Source: Erinaceus europaeus
Taxonomy: Eukaryota > Chordata > Mammalia > Eulipotyphla > Erinaceidae
Direction of reading: 5' to 3'
DNA length: 64,000 nucleotides
Assembly: GCF_950295315.1 (NCBI RefSeq)
Contig: NC_080172.1
Location: 113,771,267 to 113,835,266 of the forward strand
Below are positions 10,712 through 20,847 of the stretch, one piece after another. Each line of letters starts with the position of its first letter. The stretch's first letter is position 1. Made by a program: the position numbers and the translations under genes. Under the pieces are notes generated by a model. It was not told the origin of the DNA. It saw only the letters and a list, made by a program, of their open reading frames with translations, and made no database searches.

Positions 10712-12001
10712 ACAAGAAATAGGGGGAAAGGGTAGGGGAATGGCTGCCAGAAACATTTGGAATCATACAGACACCAAGCCCCTATAAGGTTGGCAAAAAA
10801 TTATATATGTATATATATTCTTTAGAAGGCAGCACAGAATAGAGGGCTAGGCTTCAGCTCTGCCATCACTCCTAGAGTCTGAATGCCAGTTCCGCCACCA
10901 ATCAACTATGTGATTTTTGAAATTTATTTCTTGGAACCTTATAGCCATGTTAATAATGCTGGCTTCACAAAGTTGTTATAATAATTAAATTTCAAGACCA
11001 AAAAAAAAAATGAGAAAGATGTAGGGTCCTTTGTATAATATCTGGCACATAGCAATGCTCAGACAAGGAAGTTTCCACACTCTCCTGAGCATACTCAGAA
11101 ATGTGAGGGTTGGCACTGCTTATTTGGATTGTCCACTGCAGCAGAATTTGTTAGGCCCACCCTCATCATCTGATTCAAAATGAATGTGAACCGGAGGCTG
11201 GTGGATTGCTGGAGGAGGGGGCCTCAAAATTCAGGGCCTTAAAGAACAGGCAGGCAGGAATTCCTTCATCTCCTGTGAAATGTCTCTCTGCTAATCTAAT
11301 GCAATGAGCCGGGATTAATAAACGGCAGGGAACCCAGTTTAAGGCTGCCTGCTGCCTTTCCTTCCAGGTCCATTCACTTTGTTATTTTTTTCTAGAACAC
11401 CATACAGACCTTTTGCCCATGTCGGGGTGGGGGATCAGCTCATTTAATTTCCAAGTAAGGGATCATTAGTACTGATTGTGATTCAGAGTTACAGAAATAC
11501 AACCCTCCTTTTCCGGGCTTACTGTTGAGTATATTTGCAAATTGACTGGCTGCCTCTGGGAATGCCAGATAATTCAGTTGTATCATGGTCAGCTCAGACT
11601 TCACCATTGCTTGTGAACATATCTGTAAAGCAAGTTAGTGTGTGGTCCTATATACTGAGAATTGTGTGACTGATATTAATAGATATGAATATGTTAGAGA
11701 TAGATGAATAATAACTGAGTTGGATCAGTTATATTATAGCAGGTGAAAGATGAGAAGAGGAAGGTCTCCTGCTGAGTGAAACTCTACTATGCTCCAGGTT
11801 TTTAACTAAGTGCTTTAGATATGTCAAGCCTTCTCCTTCCAACTGCCCTTTGAACATTTGACTCTGCTATAGCTACTGATAACCCATGGAATGGGGAGCT
11901 ATTGTTAGGCCATCAGTGGGCTCTGAATTGCCAGATTGCAGCTTAATACTTAACCTTAAGGACCTTTTAGGCCACTCCTCAGCTTTCCTTACTTACTTGA
12001 C
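10712..12001. other. Non-repeat interval with candidate conserved block
   Basis: No gene was found. The part at about 11190-11420 has balanced composition and dense homeodomain-like motifs (ctaatctaatgcaatgagcc, gggattaataaac) without repeat landmarks, so it could be a conserved non-coding element. This rests on motif texture only. Confidence 0.4.
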
Positions 12002-12015
12002 ATATCAGAAGGTTT

Positions 12016-12471
12016 ATTTTATTATTTTTTAACTGTGATTCCGGCGTCAGGTTGTGCCACACCTGGTTAAGCAAACACATTTCAGTGCACAAGGACCCAG
12101 GTTCAAGTCCCTGATCCCCAGGGCCTGCAGGGGGAAAGCTTCACAAGTGTTGAAGCATTGCTACAGGTGTCTGTCTCTCTCCCTCTCTAGCTCTCCTCTC
12201 AATTTCTCTCTGTCTCTATCCAGTAATAAATAAATTAAATAAATTAATTAAATATTTTAGAGTATGATATTTTTCAAATATTTTATTTATTTGTTGGAAA
12301 AGAGTCAGAGAACTTGAAAGGGACGGGGAAGACAGAGTGAGGAAGAGAGACCAAGAGACACCTGCAGCCCTGCTTCATCACTCACAAAACCTTCCCCCTG
12401 CAGGTGGCTTCTGGGACTTTGAGCCTGGGTCCCTGTACACTATAACGTGTGTGCCACCACCTGGCCCCTGT
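12016..12471 (-). mobile_element. SINE A, antisense, with a second SINE in its tail
   Basis: The body runs at 12278-12469 ('cacctgcagccctgcttcat' to 'gtgccaccacctggcccc'). Its T-rich tail begins at 12016. The target duplication TATCAGAAGGTTTA lies at 12002-12015 and 12472-12485, and so encloses this copy plus the sense SINE that landed in its tail. Confidence 0.88.
12040..12258 (+). mobile_element. SINE A, sense, in the tail of another SINE
   Basis: Complete head ('ccggcgtcaggttgtgccac'), B-box-like 'ggttcaagtccc', CCTGCAGGGGG and an AATAAATAAATT tail. It lies between the poly-T and body of the antisense SINE, giving an inverted pair. Confidence 0.88.
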
Positions 12472-12731
12472 ATCAGAAGGTTTAAAATAGGACTTCCTTT
12501 AAACATTTTCTATATAAGGTCTTCAGGATATCATGCCTAAACCCTTCTCCTTCCATGCGTCCTCTGTCTACCATTTCTCCTTATTCCCCTGATCTCTAAA
12601 TCTCAGAGAACTCCAGGGCTCAGTTCTTCAACTTCACCTTCCTTCATCAGCATGCATTTGTAAGGAGGCTTCATTTGGTCTGATGCCTCTGAACCACATT
12701 GACTCTGGCAACTTTCAGAGCCACAGATTGG

Positions 12732-13201
12732 TGTTGGGATATTGTGCAGATGTGGTAGAACATTGGCAGGGCCCACAAAACATTATATTTCCATGCAAGT
12801 TTTATTTATAGATATCCACCACGTTGCCCCCTCAGGGTATCGCCCATTCCTGCGAGAGCTGAAGCCCTAGCAACAATCGCTATGGAAGCTTTCTACCTTC
12901 CCAGAGTACCGTGTTCTCTCCACCCCCTTTCCTAGCCAATCCTGTCCCGACTTGCAGCTTCCGGAATTTCTCCCGTAAAAGCCCCTCCTGCTTCTGCCTT
13001 TCTCTCTCTTGCTCCCCTTTTCTCCTCCGCTACCTGACCCAGAGAAGGGCTGCTGCGCACAGAGGGAGGCGGCCATTTTGCTAGTTCCATGTGGCCCAAA
13101 CCACTGTGCTCTCACCCAACTCTGAGGTGTCCGCGTGAATAAAGATTTGTGTTCCCACCCCACTCCAGTCTCATCTCTCTCCCCCGTGACGCAACCCAAC
13201 A
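12732..13201 (+). mobile_element. Solo LTR of an endogenous retrovirus
   Basis: The 470-bp element has perfect terminal inverted repeats (TGTTGGG at the start, CCCAACA at the end). An exact 6-bp target duplication, GATTGG, lies at 12726-12731 and 13202-13207. A TATA-like CGTAAAAG is at 12974-12981 and the poly-A signal AATAAA at 13138-13143, followed by a GT/T-rich stretch. No internal retroviral sequence is present, so this is a recombined solo LTR. It shares blocks with the LTR at 19077 (GCGGCCATTTT, CCATGTGGCC, CACCCAACTCTGAGGTG). Confidence 0.95.
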
Positions 13202-13560
13202 GATTGGCAACCCCAACTCAAATATCATGCATGCCACAGCCAAATTACTGTTTCTGTGAGGATCTCTAATATACATCTCAAAATAAGCACACACCCTCCT
13301 ACCTCACCTGCTTTCCCCATGTCCCTCCCATTCAATAAATGCCTAGCCTGTTCTTCTAGCTCCTAAATACAAAGCAATCAATCCAGCTTTGACTCCTTCC
13401 TGTCTCACACGGACTACATCCAACTTATCAGTCAGTACTGTCAACACAGCATCAGAACACCTCTGTCAGGTCTCTTCTTGCACAGTTCCACTTCCCTCCA
13501 CCCCTCCACCACTCTCTAAGTCACCACTGTAACTTTCTAGGCATAACAACAGTGACTTTA

Positions 13561-13713
13561 AGGACTTTGTGTCCTCCTGAAGTGTTTTCCATGCAGCAAA
13601 CAGGGAAACATTTTATGTATTTAATGTATGATTAATAATAAGTTACAAGATTGTAAGATTACCATGCATAGCTCCCTAAAAGATTGTAAGAATGCAATGT
13701 ATAGACACACACA
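13561..13713 (+). repeat. Left arm of a 153-bp inverted repeat
   Basis: The reverse complement of this segment is found at 14541-14693 with two mismatches and no gaps. The arm contains 51 bp of flank plus the 3' terminal part of the antisense L1 that starts at 13612. Confidence 0.97.
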
Positions 13714-14150
13714 CCTACCACCAGAGTTCTGTGTCCCCAACCCTCCCAACTCTCAAAGAAAACCACCAGAGTTCTCACAAGTCTTAGAGTTTGCTTGCTT
13801 CTGTTATTTTTTTTCTTTCAGGTTATCTGAATCAGATCTCTAGATTCTACATATGAATGAATGAATGAAACCATCTGGTAGTTGCTGTCTTTCACCTCTT
13901 TACTTATTTTTCTAAGCATAATCACCTCCAGTTCCATTCATTTTTGTCCCAAAGGACATAATATTATCATTTTTGGTCACAGTGTAGTATTCTATGGAAT
14001 CTATATCCCATAACTTGTTTAGCCAGTCATCTGTTGATGGGCATCTCGGCTGCTTCCACTCTTTGGCTATTGTGAAAAAATGCAGCTATGAACATAAGGG
14101 TGCATATGTCCCTTCCTTTAAATTAATGTTTTAGTGTTCTTTAGATAAAT
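13612..14150 (-). mobile_element. Old L1 3' end, antisense
   Basis: 'cacagtgtagtattctatgg', 'agccagtcatctgttgatgg' and 'ggcatctcggctgcttccac' are the antisense of the ORF2 C-terminus coding region. The left part is 3'UTR. No open frame remains. The right end is lost in diverged sequence before the SINE at 14230. Confidence 0.85.
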
Positions 14151-14229
14151 ACCTAAGAGTGGTATCACTGGCAAAATGGCATCAGCCAACATAGAGTTGC
14201 ATTGCTCCAGCCTCCTCTGCAAGGAGAAA

Positions 14230-14437
14230 TAGGGGAGTGGTCAGGCGGTGGTGCCTTTGGTTGAGAGCACACAAAGACCCAGGTTCAAGACCCTGGTCCC
14301 CACCTGTAGGGGGAAAGCTTTGTGAGTGGTGAAGCAGGGCTGCAGGTGTCTCTCTGTCTTTCTCTCTCTACTCCCCCCCCCAATTTCTGGCTATCCCTAT
14401 CTAATAAATAAATATAATTTAAAAATTAAAAAAGTAC
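14230..14437 (+). mobile_element. SINE A, sense
   Basis: Head 'agtggtcaggcggtggtgcc', 'ggttcaagaccctgg', 'gtgaagcagggctgcagg', 'ttctggctatccctatctaa' and an AATAAATAT tail. It lies inside the loop of the inverted repeat. Confidence 0.9.
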
Positions 14438-14540
14438 ATAGGAGAGAAGGGGAAAATAATACACAGTGAGGAGTAGGAAAGAGAGATTGAATTGCACACC
14501 TGGAGCCCCTGGCATTCCTGAGGTCAGAACAACATGCAGT

Positions 14541-14693
14541 TGTGTGTGTCTATACATTGCATTCTTACAATCTTTTAGGGAGCTATGCATGGTAATCTTA
14601 CAATCTTGTAACTTACTATTAATCATACATTAAATACATAAAATGTTTCCCTGTTTGCTGAATGGAAAACACTTCAGGAGGACACAAAGTCCT
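14541..14693 (-). repeat. Right arm of the 153-bp inverted repeat
   Basis: Reverse-complement copy of 13561-13713 at about 98.7% identity. It includes an inverted second copy of the L1 3' terminus and of the DNA next to it. The intervening 827 bp contain the L1 body and a SINE A. Confidence 0.97.
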
Positions 14694-15144
14694 AGTTTTA
14701 TGAACTAGTTAAGTTCTTCTTTTCTAATCTTGATTCTCTTTCACTAGCAGCTGGGAGGACAGACTTAGGCCATGTTGCTTCTTTCAACGGCGTTATGAGT
14801 CTGACTTTGCTGTGTCACAAACAGCTCAGAATTTCATCCCTTCCCTCCCCACCCCACCCCCATGCGTGGATCTGCACATTAGTGAGAATGTGGCTGCAGT
14901 TTCATTGGGTTTTCCCCATGCTGTCAGACTGTCCAAGGTTTGTCCCATGTATCTTGTTCTGAGGCCGAGACTAATGAGCCTGAGGCGTGCTCTTCACAAC
15001 GATAACAGAGAGCCACTTGGGCAAATTAAGTCTTGCAGGGACATGCATATGTGCTTGTTGTATATCTGATAACAGTCCAGTGTGCAACGTAAGTACTATG
15101 GGTCAGGAAATGTACTCCATGCTCCCATAAGTGCTGGAAAAGTC
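14694..15144. other. Non-repeat interval
   Basis: No recognisable gene or repeat. Confidence 0.45.
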
Positions 15145-15418
15145 AGGGCTGTATAGAGGTGCACCTGGTTAAATGCACATAGGACTTAGCACAAAGACCC
15201 CAGTTCGAACCCCAGATCCTTACCTCTGAGGGTACACCTCACAAGCAATGAAGCAGGTCTACAGGTGTCTGTCTTTCTCTCTCCTTCCCCCTCCCCCCTC
15301 TCAATTTCTCTCTGTCCCATCCAATAAAATGGAAAAATTAGCTGCCAGGAATAGTGGATTCATAGTGCCAGTACCAAACCCCAGTGAAACCCTGGAGACA
15401 AAAAAAAAAAAAAAAAAA
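15145..15418 (+). mobile_element. SINE B-type with GCCAGGA module, sense
   Basis: Diverged head ('gaggtgcacctggttaaatg'), 'agttcgaaccccagatcc', 'caatttctctctgtcccatc', then the 'gctgccaggaatagtggatt' module and poly-A. Confidence 0.85.
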
Positions 15419-15495
15419 GCCACAAGGATAAAACAACTGAACAGGATTCTACTAAGGAAAAATATAAGAGCAAAAATACACACAGTCCACCAGGA

Positions 15496-15615
15496 AGGGG
15501 GAGATAGCATCATGGTTATGCAAATAGACTCTCATGTCTGAGGCTCCAAAATCCCAGGATGATCCCCTGCACCATTATAAACTGGAGCTGAGCAGGGCTC
15601 TGATAGAGAAACAAG
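15496..15615 (+). mobile_element. SINE C, sense
   Basis: 'agatagcatcatggttatgc', 'tctgaggctccaaaatccca', 'ccctgcaccattataaactg' and 'gctgagcagggctctgatag' form the compact family C. The adjoining purine tract starts where its A-rich tail should be. Confidence 0.85.
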
Positions 15616-16132
15616 GAGGAGGAGGAGGAGAAAGAGGAGAAGAGAAGGAGCAGGGGGAAAGGAGGAGGAGAAGAAGAAGGAGGAGGAGAAGGAGGAGAAG
15701 GAGCAGAAGGAGGAAAAGGAGGAGAAGGAGGAGGAGGAGAAGAAGAAGGAGGAGGAGAAGGAGGAGAAGGAGCAGAAGGAGGAAAAGGAGGAGAAGGAGG
15801 AGGAGGAGAAGAAGGAGCAGGAGGAGGAGGAGAAGAAGGAGGAGGAGAAGAAGGAGGAGGAGGAGAAGGAGGAGAAGGAGCAGGAGGAGGAGAAGAAGGA
15901 GGAGGAGAAGGAGCAGAAGGAGGAGAAGGAGGAAAAGGAGGAGAAGGAGGAGGAGAAGAAGGAGCAGGAGGAGGAAGAGAAGAAGAAGAAGGAGGAGAAG
16001 GAGAAAGAGAAGAAGGAGGAGGAGAAGGAGAAAGAGAAGAAGGAGGAGGAGAAGGAGGAAGAGGAGGAGAAGAAGGAGCAGTAGGAGGAGAAGAAGGATG
16101 AGAAGGAGAAGGAAGAGGAGGAAAGGAAAAAA
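15616..16132. repeat. Purine-only (GGA/GAA)n tract, about 515 bp
   Basis: Almost uninterrupted G and A on the + strand in GGAGGAGAAGAAGG-like units, with rare C (gagcagg) and one T-bearing unit. Long mirror-symmetric purine runs can form intramolecular triplexes. The long Arg-rich and Leu-rich frames across it are artefacts of composition. Confidence 0.97.
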
Positions 16133-16134
16133 AA

Positions 16135-16462
16135 AAAAACAGTCCACCACCAATAGACAAGAAGGTTGAGGAACGGATATTAAATGATGGCTGAGACAGC
16201 AGCAGAACATCCCACCGATGTCAGCAACGGTGTCGCATCTTCCCTGTCCCTGAGGGAAGGGCAGCTGCTGCTGGCTGTCTTCTAGAATTAAGGCAGAATC
16301 AGCTGAAGCTCAACGCCTTCTCAGAGCCGCACACACCATCCCCAGGCTGCACCTCTGTGAGCAGAGGAGTCTCATTCTTTCTGAGAGAACAAAATTAATT
16401 TAAAATGGGAGCTGTAGCTCCCTAGGAGAGGCATAAAACAGGAGGAAAGAGACTAGGGGTAG
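16135..16462. other. Non-repeat interval
   Basis: Nothing recognised. A moderately GC-rich stretch with CpGs (ccgatgtcagcaacggtgtc) separates two family C SINEs. Confidence 0.45.
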
Positions 16463-16590
16463 GGGGCAGGGTAGACAGCATCATGGTGATACAAAGAGAC
16501 TTTCATACCTGAGGCTCCAAAGTCCCAGGTTCAATCCCCCACACCACCATAAGCCAGAGCTGAACAATGCTCTGATAACAAAAAAATATG
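16463..16590 (+). mobile_element. SINE C, sense
   Basis: 'gtagacagcatcatggtgat', 'tgaggctccaaagtcccagg', 'gccagagctgaacaatgctc' and a short A-rich tail. A clean copy. Confidence 0.9.
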
Positions 16591-16798
16591 TACAAAAATA
16601 AAATAGACTGTAGGAACGGTTTAGTTTCTCTTTGTAAATTGTGGGATTAACCAAAGAGAATTTTTAAAATATATATTTGTTTATTAATTTCTGGAGGAAT
16701 CCATTAGCAAGTCTATCATTTTCTTAATTTTATTTTATTTATTTATTTATTATTGAATAGACACAGATAGAAATTGATAGTGTGGAGGGTGATATATA

Positions 16799-17100
16799 GA
16801 GGGGTCAGGTGGTGGCACACCCATTTAAGCAGTTAAGCTCACATAGTATGAAGTGCAAAAACCATGTAAGGATCCCTGTTCGAGTCCCTGGCCCCCCACC
16901 TGCAGGGGCATCGATTCACAAACAGTGAAGCAGGTCTGCAGGTGTCTATCTTTCTCTACCCCCCCTCTATCCTCCTCTCCCCTCTCCATTTCTCTCTGTC
17001 CTATTTAATAAAACAGAAAAAAATGGCCACCAGGAGCAATGGGTTCATAGTGCAGGCACCAAGTCCTAGTGATAACCCTGGAGGCAAATAAATAAAAAAT
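16799..17100 (+). mobile_element. SINE B-type with GCCACCAGGAGC module, sense
   Basis: Head 'ggggtcaggtggtggcacac', 'gttcgagtccctgg', 'gtgaagcaggtctgcagg', then 'atggccaccaggagcaatgg' and 'gataaccctggaggcaaata'. Inserted in the CT-rich middle of an antisense SINE A. Confidence 0.9.
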
Positions 17101-17112
17101 GAGAATAATAAA

Positions 17113-17388
17113 AGAGGGGAGTCGGGCAGTAGCGTGGTGGGTTAAGCACAGGTGGCGCAAAGCACAAGGACCGGCATAAGGATCCCAGTTTGAGCCCCGG
17201 CTCCCCACCTGCAGGGGAGTCGCTTCACAGGCGGTGAAGCAGGTCTGCAGGTGTCTATCTTTCTCTCCCCCTCTCTGCCTTCCCCCCCTCCATTTCTCTC
17301 TGTCCTATCCAACAACGATGACATCAATAACAACAACAATAAAAAACAATAAAGGCAACAAAAGGGAATGAATAAATATTTTTTTAAA
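17113..17388 (+). mobile_element. SINE B, sense
   Basis: Well-preserved 'ggggagtcgggcagtagcg', 'caaggaccggcataaggatc', 'ggggagtcgcttcacaggcg', 'ccaacaacgatgacatcaat' and 'aaaggcaacaaaagggaatg'. It immediately follows the previous SINE, apparently integrated in its A-rich tail. Confidence 0.93.
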
Positions 17389-17524
17389 AGAGAGAGAGAC
17401 CTGCAGCTCTACTTCCCTACTTGTGAAGCTTTCCCCCCTGTAGGTGAGGGCCAGGGGCTTGAACCTGGGTCCTTGTGCACTGTAGTGTGTGTACTTAAAC
17501 AGTTGTGCTACCTCCTAGTCCCCA

Positions 17525-17756
17525 TTTTCAAGACAAACATTTGTTAAGATCAAAGAGATGCTTCCCCACACATATTTTTCACCTCATACTAACTTTGGAA
17601 GCCTTTTCACAACAGAGTGATCAGAAATTGTACTAGGTGTGTTGCTTGATGTGCCTTCAGGTGGGTGAATCAAATGGTATGCCTTAAATTGGTTCAACAC
17701 ATATTTACTGAGCAACTCCCACGGCCATGTGTTCACCAATCAACATATATGTAGAA
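17525..17756. other. Short non-repeat interval
   Basis: No feature seen. Confidence 0.4.
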
Positions 17757-17985
17757 GAGGGGGTCATGTGGTGGTACACTTGGTAGAACATACATGTTAA
17801 CAGTGCACAAAGACCAGAGTTCAAGCCCCGACCCCCAGCTTTAAGGGGAGAACTTCACAAGTGGTGAAGTGGTTCTGCAGGCATCTCTTTCCTCTCTCTC
17901 TCTCTCTCTCTCTCACCCCTTCTCCCCTTAAAGTTCCCTCTCAGTTTCTGTTTCTATCCAAAAAAGACATAAAAATTAACAATAT
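17757..17985 (+). mobile_element. SINE A, sense
   Basis: Head 'gggggtcatgtggtggtaca', 'agttcaagccccgacccc', an expanded (CT)n middle and tail 'gtttctatccaaaaaagac'. Confidence 0.88.
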
Positions 17986-17989
17986 ATAC

Positions 17990-18471
17990 ATTAAAAAGTA
18001 TATATTATGTATACATCGCAGTGGTAAGCACTGTCCTTTCATATTTGGGTCACTGGAGTAGGTCAAAAGCTTTCCCACAACTTTTACTTTCTGAGTATAG
18101 AAAGAAATGTACTTAACCTATCAACTCTGAGGTCCCTTCCAGCCTAAAGTTCTAAAGTCCACAAACTGAATGATTTTTTTTTTTACATACTAACAATTAG
18201 AATCATAGACATGTACAGACAATCAAACAGACCTGTCAAGCGCTAGACATTTTGGAGCTGAACAAGGGTGTATATGTTTCTTCCCAGGGGTGGAGCCAAG
18301 AAATCCTAGAGCAGATGACCTGTGATGACATCCATGGTCATTCTACCTATCTCCCTGGATAAAATGTCCCCTGGTCACCCTCAGTTCAAGTGTGTGCATA
18401 TAAATTTTATCTTGGTTATCCTTTGTGCTTCAATAATACAAATGTTAGATTTCAGTGAAAGGAAGGAACGC
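17990..18471. other. Non-repeat interval
   Basis: AT-rich sequence without a recognised element. Confidence 0.4.
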
Positions 18472-18484
18472 AGAATAGTAGTCA

Positions 18485-18716
18485 AAGGGGGGCCGGGTGG
18501 TGGTGCACCTGGTCAAGCGCCTATGTTACAATGCACAAGGATCTGGGTTCTAGCCCCCAATCCACACCTGCAGAGGGAAAGCTTTACAAGGGGAGAAGTA
18601 GGGCTAGGCATATCTCTCTGTCTCTCTCCTTCTCTATCATCCCCTTCCCTCTCGATTTCTGGCTATGTTATCCGATAAACAAATAAAGATAATTTTAAAA
18701 ATCTTTAAAAAGAGAG
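18485..18716 (+). mobile_element. SINE A, sense, with target duplication
   Basis: The exact 13-bp duplication AGAATAGTAGTCA at 18472-18484 and 18717-18729 bounds the copy. It has the full head 'gggccgggtggtggtgcacc' and an AATAAAGATAATTTT tail. Confidence 0.95.
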
Positions 18717-18729
18717 AGAATAGTAGTCA

Positions 18730-19076
18730 GGTAGATCCTGCTGACCCTCCACTGACACTGACCTGAGTCTGAGTCCCACCCCTGCCCCAGGTAGCTTCAT
18801 GGCCTTGAATGGGTGGTTTTTGCCTCCCTGAACCTCGGTTTTATCATCTGTAAAGTGGGGAGTGGTTATAGTGGTTTCTTCCTCATATGACTGTAAGTTA
18901 TGAGCTGAACTTGTGATGTGAGAATCCTCTAGATTCACTACAAGTATCCTATCCCCGCTTCCAACTTGTGAGGCAAGCATTATCAAGTCAAAGTGGACTG
19001 TGAGTCTGCCAACTCTAATCCCTCCTCAGATAGTTTGGAAAGCTCCAAAAAAGGAAAGGGTTTGCACCATGGTTAA
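18730..19076. other. Non-repeat interval
   Basis: Contains 'cctgaacctcggttttatca' and 'tctgtaaagtggggagtggt', which resemble the MIR core (ancient mammalian SINE). Otherwise featureless. Confidence 0.45.
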
Positions 19077-19550
19077 TGTCAGGCTGCGCCACAGAGAAGA
19101 GAGAGAGGGGATCCGGAGCAAAGAGGGAACACAAAGCTTTATTTGTGCTGGCACCTCAGAGTTGGGTGAGAGAGAAGCAGGTTTGGCCACATGGAGGTAG
19201 CAAAAATGGCCGCCTCAGGCAGCAACCTTCCCTGCGTCTAATCACCCGAGTGAAGAGCCGGCAAGAGAGAGAGAGGTACAGAAGAAGAGCTTTTATGGGA
19301 GTAGCTCTTGCAAGAATGGGAAGGGGGAGGAGTAACCATAGCACTCCAGGGTAGGATAATAACTCTCGTGAGAATGTGAAGGGGGAGGAGTAACCAAAGC
19401 ACTTCAGCTTTGGTGGGAGAAATAGACAATGCCCTGAGGGCACAACATGGCGCTTGGAGAATGTCCCAACTCTAGTGGGAACTAGCAGTAGCCTGAGGGG
19501 ACAACATGGCCGATGTGACTGCATCTGCACAGTTTCCCAGCAGGTTAACA
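19077..19550 (-). mobile_element. Solo LTR, antisense
   Basis: The 474-bp element begins TGT and ends ACA. Read on the minus strand it has a TATA box CATAAAAG (19290-19297) and a poly-A signal AATAAA (19138-19143). It shares several blocks with the LTR at 12732, so both belong to one retroviral lineage. It holds an internal repeat ('gggggaggagtaacca' at about 19325 and 19382). No clean target duplication is seen (ggttaa against tttaat), and no internal viral sequence. Confidence 0.88.
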
Positions 19551-20080
19551 TTTAATGAAAATGACTTAGCTCCTTTGACATAGATCAGTTACCTTGAACT
19601 AGAATGACAACAGTGATCATCAAGACCCTAGAAAACTAGGAAGAAGATCACCATAGACAGTCTCTGAATTAAGCCAGTAAAAAATCCAACTGGAGGTGGT
19701 GTGAGTTTTGAAAGCTTCCTTCTGAGTTTTTCAAAAGGAGTTAATACACAGACAGCTAAGATTTCACTCTCTGGGTCAAGCAAGACTTCGCTTGCCTGGA
19801 GGAAGTGGCATTATCTTTGCTGATGTGCACAGTCTGCTCATGGGACCTTGGGCCAGTCCCTCTTTTAGGAGACACTGAACTTCACATTGTGGTTTTGGTG
19901 CTTCCTAATGAATGATGGAGAAGTGAGAGCCTAGATCTGTCTTCTTTTGCTTCCCCAGATGTGCCCAGAGTATGATGGTTCAACACTCTATCCCAAAGCT
20001 ATTAGGCCCCCAGTTAAGTGACATTCTGCGTCATGACTCCCTTGTGGGGGGAGAGAGAGGCTCACTGTCTTGAAGATGAA
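19551..20080. other. Non-repeat interval
   Basis: No recognised gene or repeat. Confidence 0.45.
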
Positions 20081-20081
20081 G

Positions 20082-20314
20082 AAGTTTATTTATTTTTTCA
20101 CTTATTTATTTATTGCCACCAGGACTCTCACTGGGGCAGAGGGTAGCGGGTGGGGGCTCAGTGCCTGCACTACAAACCCCTCATCTACAGCAGCCATATT
20201 TTCTCTTCCTTCCTTTCTCCCTTTCTTTCTTTCTTCCTTTCTTTCTTATTCCTTCCTTCCCTCCTTTCTTTTTGATGGAACAGAGAAAAATTGAAAGGCA
20301 GGGAAGGATAGGTA

Positions 20315-20352
<38 letters not shown>

Positions 20353-20453
20353 GAGACCTGCTTCACCACTTGTGAAGCTTCCCCCACTACAGGTGGCACA
20401 GAGGCTGTAACCTAGATCCTTGTGCACAGTGACACCAGACAGGTCCCTGTCTG
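20082..20453 (-). mobile_element. SINE B variant, antisense, with pyrimidine and GA expansions
   Basis: 'ttgccaccaggactctcact', 'gcctgcactacaaacccctc', an expanded CTTT/CTTC tract at 20209-20270, 'gatggaacagagaaaaattg', a (GA)n at 20318-20348 and 'gacctgcttcaccacttgtg' lie in antisense order. 'ccctgtctgg' near the right edge is duplicated locally. Confidence 0.8.
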
Positions 20454-20749
20454 GTCCTGAAGCTCTTTCTTTTCTCCAGACAGTCTCACTTCTTTGAAAG
20501 AAGATAGCTGTATCTTGCCCTGGATTAATGGTTCCTGTGATTGGGGCAGAAAAGTTAGGAAAGGAACCATGTGCAGGACAGAGGCTCCAAGTTGTGGGTA
20601 TTGGTGCAATACAACAGAGAATGCTACTGGAAGGGAAGAGTGACTGACCCCTTTTCCTAGGGGCTTGGCCCTTCATCTGCACCTATCCCTTTTCATACCA
20701 ATCCTTCTATGTCTTTATTTTTTCAAACGAAAACATATTAATAGCTAGC

Positions 20750-20847
20750 CGTTCTGGGCCGAGGTGTCATAATAGGGTTTGATGCCTGCGAATATTGAGC
20801 AAAAGCTCTATAACTTAACAATACTCTGAGCAACTCTAATCCCTCTC

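Larger units (their letters stand above)
16728..17524 (-). mobile_element. SINE A, antisense, split by two SINEs
   Basis: The 3' part (ATTTATTTATTTATTATTGAATAGACACAG-like) is at 16728-16797. The 5' part ('gacctgcagctctacttccc' to the head 'gctacctcctagtcccc') is at 17390-17524. Two sense SINEs lie between them. Confidence 0.8.

Noticed and set aside
10239..10787. 182-codon frame across nested SINEs
   Set aside because: Translation of two overlapping SINE copies, not a gene.
12732..13201. Complete provirus at one of the LTRs
   Set aside because: No gag, pol or env similarity between or beside the LTRs; each LTR is solitary.
15516..16210. Long frames of about 211-214 codons over the GGA/GAA tract
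   Set aside because: Composition artefact of a purine microsatellite.
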